From: Bacillota bacterium
GTDB lineage: Bacteria; Bacillota; Clostridia; Lachnospirales; Lachnospiraceae
Assembly (NCBI GenBank): GCA_023409535.1
Contig: JAEYGZ010000038.1
Coordinates: 186,001-250,000 of the forward strand
DNA length: 64,000 nucleotides
Direction: 5' to 3'
A program made the position numbers and the translations under genes. Below, in pieces: positions 43,101 to 51,493 of this stretch; within the stretch, counting starts at the first letter, position 1; every line of letters begins with the position of its first letter. The notes below the pieces were generated by a model. It was not told where the DNA came from. It ran no database searches and worked only from the letters and a program-made list of their open reading frames with translations.

Positions 43101-43418
43101 CTCCTTACCATCGATACCAAGCTTCTTCTCAACCTCCAGCTCCACCGGAAGTCCATGGGTATCCCAACCGGCCTTGCGAAGAACATTATAGCCCTTCATC
43201 GTCCGGTATCTTGGAATGATATCCTTAATAACTCTTGTGAGCACATGGCCGATATGGGGCTTGCCGTTTGCGGTCGGCGGTCCGTCATAAAAAGTATAGC
43301 TTTCTCTTCCCTTGCTCTGCTCAATGCTTTGCTCAAAAATGTGATTCTCCCGCCAGTATTGCAATACCTTTTTCTCTCTGTCGACAAAATTCAGATCCGT
43401 GGTTACCTTATCGTACAT
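40176..43418 (-). CDS. ileS: Isoleucyl-tRNA synthetase
   Basis: 1080 aa. HIGH motif PPTANGKPHIGH (47-58), KMSKSKGN, editing CP1 domain and WTTTPWTLPSN are intact. This is the type 2 IleRS form found in many clostridia. Residues about 252-295 in CP1 form an extra, His-rich, repeat-like insert (GSCACGHDHGHKHDGDHG) that makes the protein longer than usual. It charges tRNA-Ile; transcription is controlled by a T-box with an AUC specifier. A palindromic repeat follows immediately after the stop codon. Confidence 0.96.
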   Translation of the reverse strand: MYDKVTTDLNFVDREKKVLQYWRENHIFEQSIEQSKGRESYTFYDGPPTANGKPHIGHVLTRVIKDIIPRYRTMKGYNVLRKAGWDTHGLPVELEVEKKLGIDGKEQIEQYGLEPFLQECKESVWKYKGMWEDFSGTVGFWADMDNPYVTYHNDYIESEWWSLKQIWEKELLYKGFKIVPYCPRCGTPLSSHEVAQGYKDVKEKSVIAKFRVKGTKDEYILAWTTTPWTLPSNVALCVNPQETYVKVKVAVDSKGTVLKKDGSCACGHDHGHKHDGDHGQEHKHGQEQEPAAGTEHYILAEALLGVLEGDYEVEETYTGRDLEYKEYEPLFDYAAVDKKAYFITCDNYVTLSDGTGVVHIAPAFGEDDNRVGKIYDLPFVQLIDSKGEFKPEAADFAGMFCKTADEPIMKLLTQKGLLFKILKFEHSYPFCWRCDTPLIYYARESWFIKMTAVRDDLIANNNTINWMPESIGQGRFGDWLKNVQDWGLSRDRYWGTPLPIWECEDGHRHCIGSIEELKSMSDNCPDDIELHRPFIDAVTIKCPECGKQMTRVKPVIDCWYDSGSMPFAQWHYPFENKEIFEERFPADFISEAVDQTRGWFYSLLAISTLIFEQSPFKNVIVLGHVQDENGQKMSKSKGNAVDPFDALEQHGADAIRWYFYVNSALWLPNRFHHGAVTEGQRKFMGTLWNTYAFFVLYANIDNFDATKYQLEYEKLPVMDKWLLSRLNTLVKSVDEHLDNYRITEGARALADFVDELSNWYVRRSRERFWAKGMPQDKINAYMTLYTALVTVSRLAAPFIPFMTEDIYQNLVRSIDKTAPASIHLSDYPAYHEAWIDTELEANMEEVLEVVVLGRACRNTANIKNRQPIGKMYVKAEKAVSEFYTAIISEELNVKDVVFTDDVRAFTSYNFKPQLKTLGPKFGKQIGTIRTLLAELNGNQAMDELNATGQLKINLEGTEAVLDKDDLLIEAAQTEGFISDSDRGITVVLDTNLTDALIEEGYVNEIISKIQTMRKEADFEVMDHIRIYQSGNDKIKDIMSRNAEEIKSQVLAKEVILDRVQGFTKEWSINGEDVTLGVERL

Positions 43419-43491
43419 GCCGATGCCTCCTATAAATATATACTGATTTTATTATTGGATTAAACCAGGCGGATTATTGAACCCCAAAAAT

Positions 43492-43815
43492 AAAAAAGCT
43501 CTCATCCGAAAAAGGATGAGAGCCTGGATGCTTTCACTTAACCACCTGTTTTCACGTACTCCATTTAACTAAGCGGATAGAACTTCCCTGCCGTACTGAT
43601 CCGCTTGCAGTGGATATACATTATCTATATAACGGTAGATACCGGCGTAACCTACTCAGCCCGTGTCCGCCTGCCTTTGGGTCTTGCAACTATGGAGTGA
43701 TTTTCTGTGATATGCTACTCATACCGGGCTTACACTGCCCCCGGCTCGCTGTGACTTTTGCATTGCTGTAACTGCTGCATCGCTGTGACCATTGCGATAT
43801 CCTTACTCTCTCCGT
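43492..43815 (-). promoter_or_regulatory. T-box riboswitch of ileS
   Basis: The leader begins GACGGAGAGAGTA, the 5' base of T-box stem I. The specifier loop shows ATC (43640-43638; Ile) between GGT and TACC. AGGTGGT (43547-43541) is the T-box core whose TGGT would pair with the tRNA-Ile ACCA end. A 10-bp terminator GCTCTCATCC/GGATGAGAGC with a T run (43492-43523) follows. Uncharged tRNA-Ile should favour antitermination. The antiterminator sequence after GTGGT departs from the common ACCGCG. It occupies nearly all of the 446-base gap. Confidence 0.85.
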
Positions 43816-43839
43816 CAATGTTTTTATCAATTTTCGTTT

Positions 43840-43868
43840 ATAATAGTATAAAACTGCTTCAATGTCAA
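43840..43868 (-). promoter_or_regulatory. ileS promoter
   Basis: TTGACA (43868-43863), 17-base spacer, TATTAT (43845-43840) on the minus strand. The -35 overlaps the last codons of the upstream aminotransferase gene. Confidence 0.8.
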
Positions 43869-45097
43869 TAGTTTTCTGCCTTCAATGCCTCGTCCAGCCT
43901 TTCCGCCAGAAAATCTATATCCCCCTCCGTGATTACCAATGGAGGTTGAAATGCAAGTACATTACGGTTAAGTCCGTTCTTCCCCAATATGATGCCGTCA
44001 TCCTTCAGCCTCTCCAGTACGGCATCCGTAACCGCAGGCAAGGGTTCCTGACCGGCCCCGCATAATTCCATTCCAAGCATCAGACCCTTTCCCCGCACCT
44101 CTTTTACCATGGGGTACTTCTGCTTTAACTCCAGCAGCTTGTCAAGCAACAGGTCTCCAAGTACTTTCGCACGATTACACAAATCATGATCCCTGATATA
44201 GTCCAGCACCGCCAAAGCAGAGGCACATGCCACCGGATTCCCGCCCAGGGTCGAGGCGGATGGTCTGGTAAATGTAGCGGCAATCTCTCTGGTGGCGGAA
44301 AATGCAGCAACCGGGATTCCGTTACCGAGTGCTTTCGACATGGTCATAATATCCGGAACAACGTCATACTGTTCAATTGCGAACATACTTCCGGTACGGG
44401 CAAAGCCGGTCTGGACTTCATCACAGATCATCAGAACTCCGTACCGCTTCAGCAAGGCATTAATCTCTTTAAAATAACCGTCAGGCGGAGTAATAATTCC
44501 CCCGTTGCCCTGAATCGGCTCGCATATAAACGCTGCAATATCATTGTCCTGCTTAAGAATGGCTTCTATTTCAGAGAGCGTCTTCTCCGGCTGATTGGAT
44601 ACAAAGTAAAACTCCTCTAAGAACGGATCTGCGCGCCACATAGGAATATAGGTAGCCGCCATGGTCAGATGTGTCCTGCCATGAAGGCTGTTCTCAAGGG
44701 CTATGAACTTTCGCCTGCCTGTATAAAGCCTGGCTAACAGCATCGCACCTTCATTCGCTTCGGAACCGGACATACAAAAGAAGGAATTATGCAGCTCCCC
44801 CGGCAACACCTCGCTTAAGCGTCTGGCCAGCTCCACTACGGGTCTGGTAAGATAGACATTGGTTACATGCTGCAGGGTTTGAAGCTGCTTAATCACCTTA
44901 TCAAGAATCTCCGGATTACTGTGGCCGCAGTTCATTACCGAAACCCCGGCAAAAAAGTCCAGGTATTTCTTACCGGCTTCATCGTACAGATACTGCATCT
45001 CCCCCTTCACAAATACGGGAGGCTCTTTATAAAAATAACCAAGACAGGGCATTAAATAATCCCTTCTCATCTGTAAAATCTCATCTGAAGCATTCAT
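43865..45097 (-). CDS. Class III PLP-dependent aminotransferase
   Basis: 410 aa. Fold type I class III: MSGSEANEGAMLLAR, ICDEVQTGFARTG and the PLP lysine in TMSKALGNGIPVAAF. It resembles acetylornithine, 4-aminobutyrate or alanine-glyoxylate aminotransferases. ATG at 45097 has GGAGG 8 bases upstream; an upstream in-frame extension overlaps the previous gene and is unlikely. It follows the U32 gene by 22 bases and is probably co-transcribed. Donor and acceptor are not defined by sequence. Confidence 0.9.
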   Translation of the reverse strand: MNASDEILQMRRDYLMPCLGYFYKEPPVFVKGEMQYLYDEAGKKYLDFFAGVSVMNCGHSNPEILDKVIKQLQTLQHVTNVYLTRPVVELARRLSEVLPGELHNSFFCMSGSEANEGAMLLARLYTGRRKFIALENSLHGRTHLTMAATYIPMWRADPFLEEFYFVSNQPEKTLSEIEAILKQDNDIAAFICEPIQGNGGIITPPDGYFKEINALLKRYGVLMICDEVQTGFARTGSMFAIEQYDVVPDIMTMSKALGNGIPVAAFSATREIAATFTRPSASTLGGNPVACASALAVLDYIRDHDLCNRAKVLGDLLLDKLLELKQKYPMVKEVRGKGLMLGMELCGAGQEPLPAVTDAVLERLKDDGIILGKNGLNRNVLAFQPPLVITEGDIDFLAERLDEALKAENY

Positions 45098-45119
45098 TTT
45101 GTCACCTCCAATCTCTAAC

Positions 45120-47048
45120 TTATAATGCAAAGGATCCGAAAGACCAACCCGGCTGCATAGGTTCGAAGGACTCATACAGCCTTTCACAGGCATTTAAATC
45201 ATTCAGAGCCCGTTGATAAATCTCAATTGCCCTGGCAAGCTCCTGCTCCGACAGATGCGCTCCTTCGATACGAAACTGTGTCAGCCCCGCCTCATAAAGT
45301 CCCTTCAGAATCGGCAAATAGCACAGGTTCTTATATAACAGCATATGGTTTCTTCCGTATTGATCCTTATAGACCGGATGCTTGAAGCCGGCTTCATCCA
45401 CCAAATGTAAGAGGCTGTCGGCCGCAGGGTTATCCAGTTGCTTCACAGGATTGTCGTCAGGGGTATTCCCACCCTTAACATTGGCATACAAATCATGCTC
45501 CATATACATCACTGTCGGTGATCCATGCACAATTAACTCCGCTTCAGATCCCACCTGATGAATCAAGGAAATTGCCTCAGCCAGGGAAGCCTCGGGAGAG
45601 ATGGTGAACCGCTTCATTCCCATATCCTTATACAGCTTTGCAGCTTCACAGTTCAGAATATTCAGCGGATAGTCTCCTGTCAATTTATAATCCCCAAAAG
45701 CACGGATCCCGCCAATGCTGGTAGCCAGCAGTCCATCCAGGGGCAATTCATGGGCCAGCAGCTGGCGGTACTGCTCAAATTGAAGGTCAAACATCATATG
45801 GGGCATGCCCAGAATGATCTCTGTCTTTCCTTTCTTCTCACCAAGCGCTGTTATCTGCTTTCCGGAAAAAGGCATGTCCGGTAAGAATACATCTCCGGAC
45901 AGATAGATTGTATCAACACCCAAATCCAGACATAGCTTTGCCTGCTGCATATTGCCTGCTTTTACACTTAGCTTTGCCTTCTCCTGAGGAACTTTCTTAT
46001 GCTCTGCCAGCCGGCCATTGATCTCATCCAGTTTTTGCAATGTAATCGATCGTTCTTCTGTTGCCTTGCTAAAAACCTTGCCGCTGCTGAATAAAGTACC
46101 GGTTCCTTCATATCTTATATTGATATTATCAAGTCCTGGGTTGCCAAAGGCATAGGCCGCAGAGGTATCCCGCTTGCGGTTTTCATACAGCAGGGCGGAC
46201 TGCTCCTTGCGATCATAGCAAAGAGGATCCTGAATATAACGGTCAATGGCATCACCGTAAGCCTCAATCAGCATAACCAGATAGTCCGATCCGCGCATAC
46301 GCCCTTCGATCTTAAAGGAGGTAATCCCGCCGTCAATCAGCTCGGGAATATGCTCATACATACACATATCCTTCACCGCCATCGGATACCCGGTCTGATA
46401 TTCCGCACCTCCGTGCGAAATGTCATATCCCCAGCGGCAGGGCTTTAAGCATCTGCCCCGGTTGGAGCTCTGCTGAAACAGCATTCCGCTGTACAGGCAC
46501 TGCCCGCCGTGGGCTACACACATATCTCCGTGGATAAAATATTCCAGCTCCATATCCGTCGCAGCAGCCAGATATTTGCTATACGTGAGGGGTGCCTCAC
46601 GGGATAAAACCACCCTGGTAATTCCCATTTCCCGTACAGCCTTGATGCTCTCCAGATTATGTATATTCATCATAACCGATGCATGCAGCGGCAAATCAAG
46701 CTCCAGCTCCTTAATCAGGCGAAGAACACTCATATCCTGAACAATCAAGGCATCCGGCTTCCTCTCTTCCAGCAGCAGCAAAAACTCCTTAAGCTGCTCC
46801 AGCTCCTCATTATTGTAAATATTATTCACCGTAATGTACGCCTTCTTCCCAAGGTCATGCGCCATTTTGACCGCCTCGGACAGCTCTTCGTTGGTAAAAT
46901 TATAATCCTTGCGATGCAGACGCATATTTAGATTCTTGCCGCCGAAATATACCGCGTCACAGCCCAGATTAATAATGTCTTTGAAGATCTCAAAGGATCC
47001 GGCCGGAGCCAGCAGCTCCACCGGTTTGTTGTTAAAATATCTAGCCAT
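45120..47048 (-). CDS. U32-family protein (collagenase-like peptidase/RNA hydroxylation family)
   Basis: 642 aa. N-terminal U32 barrel signature ELLAPAGSFEIFKDII and GCDAVYFGGKNLNMR; cysteine block CVAHGGQCLYSGM with RGRCLKPCRWGYD typical of the RlhA/TrhP branch that hydroxylates rRNA or tRNA bases. The C-terminal half contains a second barrel-like and beta region. No signal peptide, so it is not an exported collagenase. RNA modification is more likely than proteolysis, but the exact target is not certain. Probably operonic with the aminotransferase. Confidence 0.88.
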   Translation of the reverse strand: MARYFNNKPVELLAPAGSFEIFKDIINLGCDAVYFGGKNLNMRLHRKDYNFTNEELSEAVKMAHDLGKKAYITVNNIYNNEELEQLKEFLLLLEERKPDALIVQDMSVLRLIKELELDLPLHASVMMNIHNLESIKAVREMGITRVVLSREAPLTYSKYLAAATDMELEYFIHGDMCVAHGGQCLYSGMLFQQSSNRGRCLKPCRWGYDISHGGAEYQTGYPMAVKDMCMYEHIPELIDGGITSFKIEGRMRGSDYLVMLIEAYGDAIDRYIQDPLCYDRKEQSALLYENRKRDTSAAYAFGNPGLDNINIRYEGTGTLFSSGKVFSKATEERSITLQKLDEINGRLAEHKKVPQEKAKLSVKAGNMQQAKLCLDLGVDTIYLSGDVFLPDMPFSGKQITALGEKKGKTEIILGMPHMMFDLQFEQYRQLLAHELPLDGLLATSIGGIRAFGDYKLTGDYPLNILNCEAAKLYKDMGMKRFTISPEASLAEAISLIHQVGSEAELIVHGSPTVMYMEHDLYANVKGGNTPDDNPVKQLDNPAADSLLHLVDEAGFKHPVYKDQYGRNHMLLYKNLCYLPILKGLYEAGLTQFRIEGAHLSEQELARAIEIYQRALNDLNACERLYESFEPMQPGWSFGSFAL

Positions 47049-47270
47049 TGTTTATCCTCTCATTTCTGTAATACAACATCTGATATACATTGTATCATTT
47101 TGAATAAACTTCGACAATATAATCACAGGATTGATTCCTGTATCCTATGACATACAGATCAATCTTAAAGAAATGTTAACTTGACTTATCATAGATTCTG
47201 GTATATGTTTTGTTATGAACATGAACAGACCCTATGTTTATGTGACAGAGTAGGAGGCGATTTGTAATAT

Positions 47271-48725
47271 ATGGGCAAGCAAAATCTAACTCTTCTGACA
47301 GATTTTTATGAGCTGACGATGATGCAGGGCTACTTTAACAATAAGAATAATGAGACGGTAATTTTTGATGTATTCTACCGTGAAAATCCCAGTGGAAGCG
47401 GATACGCCATCTGCGCCGGCCTGGAGCAGGTAATAGACTATATCAAGGCTTTGAGCTTCAAGGAAGATGATATTGATTATCTGCGCTCTCTGAATATATT
47501 CCAGGAAGATTTTCTTTCTTATCTGAGAGAGTTCCGTTTCACAGGTGATATCTATTCTATCCCGGAGGGAACCGTAGTATTTCCTATGGAACCGCTGGTG
47601 AAGGTTATCGCTCCGATTATGGAGGCCCAGTTAGTTGAGACCGCCCTGCTTAATATCATTAATCATCAGAGCTTGATTGCAACCAAGGCTTCCCGTGTTG
47701 TTTACGCCGCAGGCGGCCAGCCTGTGATGGAATTCGGACTGCGAAGAGCCCAGGGACCGGACGCCGGAACACTTGGCGCCAGAGCTGCGGTCATCGGCGG
47801 CTGTATCGGAACCAGCAATGTGCTGTCGGCTAAACTGTATGACTTGCCGGCCTTAGGTACCCATGCCCACAGCTGGATCATGAGCTTTGATGACGAGCTG
47901 TCCGCCTTCCGCAAGTATGCCGAGCTTTATCCCCAGAATACCACGCTGCTGGTAGATACCTATGATACCCTGCGCAGTGGTGTACCGAATGCGATTAAGG
48001 TATTTGAAGAGCTTCGTGAGGCGGAAAAAATGCCGGAGCGCTACGGTATCCGTTTAGACAGCGGCGATCTTGCTTATCTGTCCAAGAAAGCAAGAAAGAT
48101 GCTTGATGCCGCCGGATTTACCGAAGCAAAAATCACTGCCTCCAGTGACCTGGATGAATATTTGATTGATTCTCTCAAAACCCAGGGTGCAAAGATTGAT
48201 TCCTGGGGTGTCGGCACCAAATTAATTACCTCCAGAGATTGTCCTTCCTTTGGCGGTGTTTATAAGCTTGCCGCAATCCAGAAGAACGGCGAATTCCTCC
48301 CTAAGATTAAGCTGTCCGAGAATCAATGGAAGATCACCAATCCCGGCAACAAAAAGATTATACGTATCTATGAAAAGGAAAGCGGCAAGGTGAAAGCAGA
48401 CCTGATTGCTCTCGCAGACGAGGAATTCTCCTCCCATGAGAGATTGCTTTTATTTGATCCGCTGGCAACCTGGAAGAAAACTTACCTGGAACCGGATACT
48501 TATATCCTCAGAGAGTTGTTGGTTCCTGTCTTTCTTAACGGAAAATGTGTCTATACCTCGCCCTCTGTTATGGAAATCCGTGATTATTGCATCAAGGAGC
48601 AGGATTCTTTGTGGGATGAGGCAAGGCGTCTGATCAACCCCCATATTGTTTATGTGGATTTGTCCGTGAAGCTGTATCGTATGAAAACAGAACTGCTCGA
48701 TCATCTGACAGAGAGCACAAAATAA
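47271..48725 (+). CDS. pncB: Nicotinate phosphoribosyltransferase
   Basis: 484 aa. Begins with TDFYELTMMQGYF and contains FGLRRAQGPDAG, GTHAHSWIMSF (catalytic His) and LDSGDLAYLSKKARKML, all typical of NAPRTase. It converts nicotinate and PRPP to nicotinate mononucleotide in NAD salvage, consistent with a high NAD(H) demand. AGGAGGCG is 12 bases before the ATG. Divergent from the U32 gene. Confidence 0.95.
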   Translation: MGKQNLTLLTDFYELTMMQGYFNNKNNETVIFDVFYRENPSGSGYAICAGLEQVIDYIKALSFKEDDIDYLRSLNIFQEDFLSYLREFRFTGDIYSIPEGTVVFPMEPLVKVIAPIMEAQLVETALLNIINHQSLIATKASRVVYAAGGQPVMEFGLRRAQGPDAGTLGARAAVIGGCIGTSNVLSAKLYDLPALGTHAHSWIMSFDDELSAFRKYAELYPQNTTLLVDTYDTLRSGVPNAIKVFEELREAEKMPERYGIRLDSGDLAYLSKKARKMLDAAGFTEAKITASSDLDEYLIDSLKTQGAKIDSWGVGTKLITSRDCPSFGGVYKLAAIQKNGEFLPKIKLSENQWKITNPGNKKIIRIYEKESGKVKADLIALADEEFSSHERLLLFDPLATWKKTYLEPDTYILRELLVPVFLNGKCVYTSPSVMEIRDYCIKEQDSLWDEARRLINPHIVYVDLSVKLYRMKTELLDHLTESTK

Positions 48726-48870
48726 GTTTTTACCAGCAAATGTATCAAATTTATACAATATTTTAACTGCTTTTTTATAACTAATATGCTATACTAATAA
48801 TTAAGTGATAAGCGATGGCAATGACAGTAAGTCCCCCTCCTCGTTTGCTTTTACGAAAGGAGTCTTTGAT

Positions 48871-50067
48871 TTGAAAAGAAAGACACTGGTCATTCTCATT
48901 TCGTCTTTAGCTGTCCTCATTATACTAAGCGGCGCTGTATTCGTAAGAATTGCGATCGCAAATGGTAAGACCCTGCTCGGAGATGCTGCGCAGGCATCAG
49001 CGATTACACCCGAACCGGAGGATGCTTCTGACAATGATAGTGACTATACATATATCCCGCCTACTTCGGCGGATAACAGTACGAACGATGTAACCCCGAC
49101 CATAACCCCGACGGAAGTGCCCTTTGTACCCGCCACTGAGATGGATCTGGATCCAGCCAGCATCACGGTGTTTGTTAATAAGGAGTACGCACTTCCAAAG
49201 GACTATCGACCTGATGATCTGGTCACTCCTAATGTCATATTTAATCTCATAACCTATGATGAACGTACCTTGATGCGCAAGGAAGCTGCCGGAGCGCTGG
49301 AGCAATTATTTGCTGCCGCAGAACGGGAAGGGCATATTCTTTACGGCGTTTCCGCCTTTCGCTCCTATGCCCGTCAGAAAACAATCTTCCTGAATAATAT
49401 TGTAACTAAGGGAAAAGACTATACCCTGCGTTATTCTGCCGTACCCGGTACCAGTGAGCATCAGACCGGACTTTCCATCGATGTGTCTGTGAAATCACAG
49501 AATTTCCAGTTGGATGATAACTTTGCCGCTTCCACAGAAGGTATCTGGCTGGCTGCAAACGCACATAATTACGGCTATATCATCCGCTATCCGAATGGAG
49601 ATGAGGATGTCACAGGGTATGCCTTTGAACCCTGGCATATCCGCTACGTCGGCAAGGCACTTGCAACCTATCTGTATGAAAACGGATTGACCCTGGAGGA
49701 ATACTATCATTATGTTCCAAGTGAGGATTTTGACTTTGAAGCCACCTATGCCAGCCTGATCTACTATAAGCCTCCGACACCTACGCCTACACCAACACCG
49801 ACGCCCACTCCGTCTCCGACTCCAGGCGATATTCTTCCGGGCGAGGATGGCGAGATCATAGATGACCCTCCTGCCGGAGAAGATACCGATATACCCGGTA
49901 CCGATCCGACCGGTGAAAATGGAGATACCCCGGATGACAGCGATAACCAGGATGAACAGGGGCAGCCCGTCGAAGAGGAAGATCCTGAGGGTACACTAAC
50001 ACCGGTGCCGACACCGGCAATGACTCCGTCGCTGACACCGACCCCGGGCCCAGGTCAGTTTGAATAA
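48871..50067 (+). CDS. VanY-type D-Ala-D-Ala carboxypeptidase (M15) with Pro/Thr-rich tail
   Basis: 398 aa from a TTG start with AAAGGAG 8 bases upstream; a GTG 66 bases earlier lacks such a site. One membrane anchor (about 5-28), an acidic Ser/Thr linker, then an M15B domain with SAFRSYARQ, PGTSEHQTGLSIDVS and EPWHIRYVG (zinc ligands His, Asp, His). The C-terminus is a 90-residue tail of PTPTPT repeats and acidic segments ending in TPGPGQFE. It trims cell-wall pentapeptides outside the membrane. It lies 24 bases before plsC. Confidence 0.92.
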   Translation: MKRKTLVILISSLAVLIILSGAVFVRIAIANGKTLLGDAAQASAITPEPEDASDNDSDYTYIPPTSADNSTNDVTPTITPTEVPFVPATEMDLDPASITVFVNKEYALPKDYRPDDLVTPNVIFNLITYDERTLMRKEAAGALEQLFAAAEREGHILYGVSAFRSYARQKTIFLNNIVTKGKDYTLRYSAVPGTSEHQTGLSIDVSVKSQNFQLDDNFAASTEGIWLAANAHNYGYIIRYPNGDEDVTGYAFEPWHIRYVGKALATYLYENGLTLEEYYHYVPSEDFDFEATYASLIYYKPPTPTPTPTPTPTPSPTPGDILPGEDGEIIDDPPAGEDTDIPGTDPTGENGDTPDDSDNQDEQGQPVEEEDPEGTLTPVPTPAMTPSLTPTPGPGQFE

Positions 50068-50091
50068 AATACCCCTTTACAGGAGGTCTCC

Positions 50092-50820
50092 ATGCGATTT
50101 ATTTTAGTCATTTTATTTCTGGTTATATTTTTTATTATCAGTATTCCGTTGTACCTGATTGAACTGATCATCGGCCGCTTCAGCCACCATGCGATGGTGG
50201 CAAGCTCACAGACTATTGTTGTCGCTGCATTTCATGTTGTACTTTTTATCAGCGGAGTGAGACGGACTGTGATCGGACGTGAGAATATTCCTAAGGAGGA
50301 AGCGGTATTATATATATCAAACCATCGCAGCTATTTTGATGTACCGATTGCTTACACCTCAGTGCCAACCCTGACCGGTTTCATGTCCAAGAAGGAGCTT
50401 GGGAAGATCCCCTTCTTAAGTACCTGGATGAGGTTTCTGCAGTGCCTGTTCCTGGACCGGGATGATATTAAGCAGGGACTGAAGACAATATTAAAGGGGA
50501 TTGATCAGGTAAAAGCAGGCTATTCCGTATTTATCTCTCCGGAAGGTACCCGCAATCATGGGAAAGAGATGCTGCCCTTCAAAGAAGGAAGCTTCAAGAT
50601 CGCCGAAAAGACCGGCTGCGCCATTATTCCGGTTGCGATAACCAACTCGGATGAGGCATTTGAGAACCATTCCCCCTGGATCCGTGCGGCCCATGTAATT
50701 ATTGAATACGGTAAGCCGATTTATCCAAAGGATTTAAGCAGGGAACAGCTAAAATTCCTTGGCTCTCATGTTCAGGGCGTCATACGGGATATGCTGGTTA
50801 AGAACGAATCGCTGATTTAA
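50092..50820 (+). CDS. plsC: 1-acyl-sn-glycerol-3-phosphate acyltransferase
   Basis: 242 aa. N-terminal membrane helix (3-25), acyltransferase motifs NHRSYFD (NHxxxxD), FLDRDDI and PEGTRNHG. It converts lysophosphatidate to phosphatidate at the membrane. AGGAGG precedes the ATG. Probably co-transcribed with the VanY gene. Confidence 0.93.
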   Translation: MRFILVILFLVIFFIISIPLYLIELIIGRFSHHAMVASSQTIVVAAFHVVLFISGVRRTVIGRENIPKEEAVLYISNHRSYFDVPIAYTSVPTLTGFMSKKELGKIPFLSTWMRFLQCLFLDRDDIKQGLKTILKGIDQVKAGYSVFISPEGTRNHGKEMLPFKEGSFKIAEKTGCAIIPVAITNSDEAFENHSPWIRAAHVIIEYGKPIYPKDLSREQLKFLGSHVQGVIRDMLVKNESLI

Positions 50821-50926
50821 TTTGATCTCAATGAGTCCTTTGGACGAAACAAATATTTTTATTTATTTTTTAATAAAAAGATGGTACAATCTTAGACATC
50901 AGAATATTAGAGGAGGTACATAACTC

Positions 50927-51385
50927 ATGGAAGCATGGGCTATTGTGTTATTAGTTGTAGCAGTCGTTGTTGTAGCTGCATTGGTTGCATTATATTTTGT
51001 AGGAAGAAGACTGCAGAAGAAGCAGGAGGATTCCGAAGCGCAGATGCAGGCAGCTGCTCAGACCGTCTCAATCCTCGTTATCGATAAAAAGAAAATGAAG
51101 CTCACAGAAGCAAATCTCCCCAAGGTAGTCGTTGACTCCACTCCGAAGTATCTTCGCCGTTCCAAGGTTCCGATTGTGAAGGCAAAGATCGGACCAAAAG
51201 TAATGAACCTGGTATGCGATGCGAAGATTTATGATCTGGTTCCGGTAAAGAAGGAAATCAAAGCGGTGCTTAGTGGTATCTATATCATGGATGTGAAGGG
51301 CTTAAGAGGTAATCTTGAACAGCGGAAAGAGAAGAAGAGCCTGATGCAAAGAGTTACCGGCATATTTAAAAAGGAAAGCAAATAA
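50927..51385 (+). CDS. Membrane-anchored protein of unknown function
   Basis: 152 aa. A single N-terminal membrane helix (residues 4-26, Val/Ala-rich) is followed by a short Gln/Glu-rich coiled-coil-like region and then a compact basic cytoplasmic domain (VSILVIDKKKMKLTEANLPK, KVPIVKAKIGPKVMNLVCDA). The basic C-terminus ends in KKESK. AGAGGAGG precedes the ATG. I do not recognise the family, though it resembles short conserved Lachnospiraceae membrane proteins. No catalytic motif is seen. Confidence 0.8.
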   Translation: MEAWAIVLLVVAVVVVAALVALYFVGRRLQKKQEDSEAQMQAAAQTVSILVIDKKKMKLTEANLPKVVVDSTPKYLRRSKVPIVKAKIGPKVMNLVCDAKIYDLVPVKKEIKAVLSGIYIMDVKGLRGNLEQRKEKKSLMQRVTGIFKKESK

Positions 51386-51402
51386 TTAAATCCGAATTTC
51401 AT

Positions 51403-51450
51403 AATCCTCTTACCTGACGGCTTAACCATTGGAAAGGTAAGGGGATTTTT
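51403..51450 (+). terminator. Terminator after the 50927-51385 gene
   Basis: AATCCTCTTACC (51403-51414) pairs with GGTAAGGGGATT (51436-51447) and a T run follows. Confidence 0.85.
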
Positions 51451-51493
51451 ATTCTTATTGTGAATACTGTATTGTTACATATCGGAGGTTATG

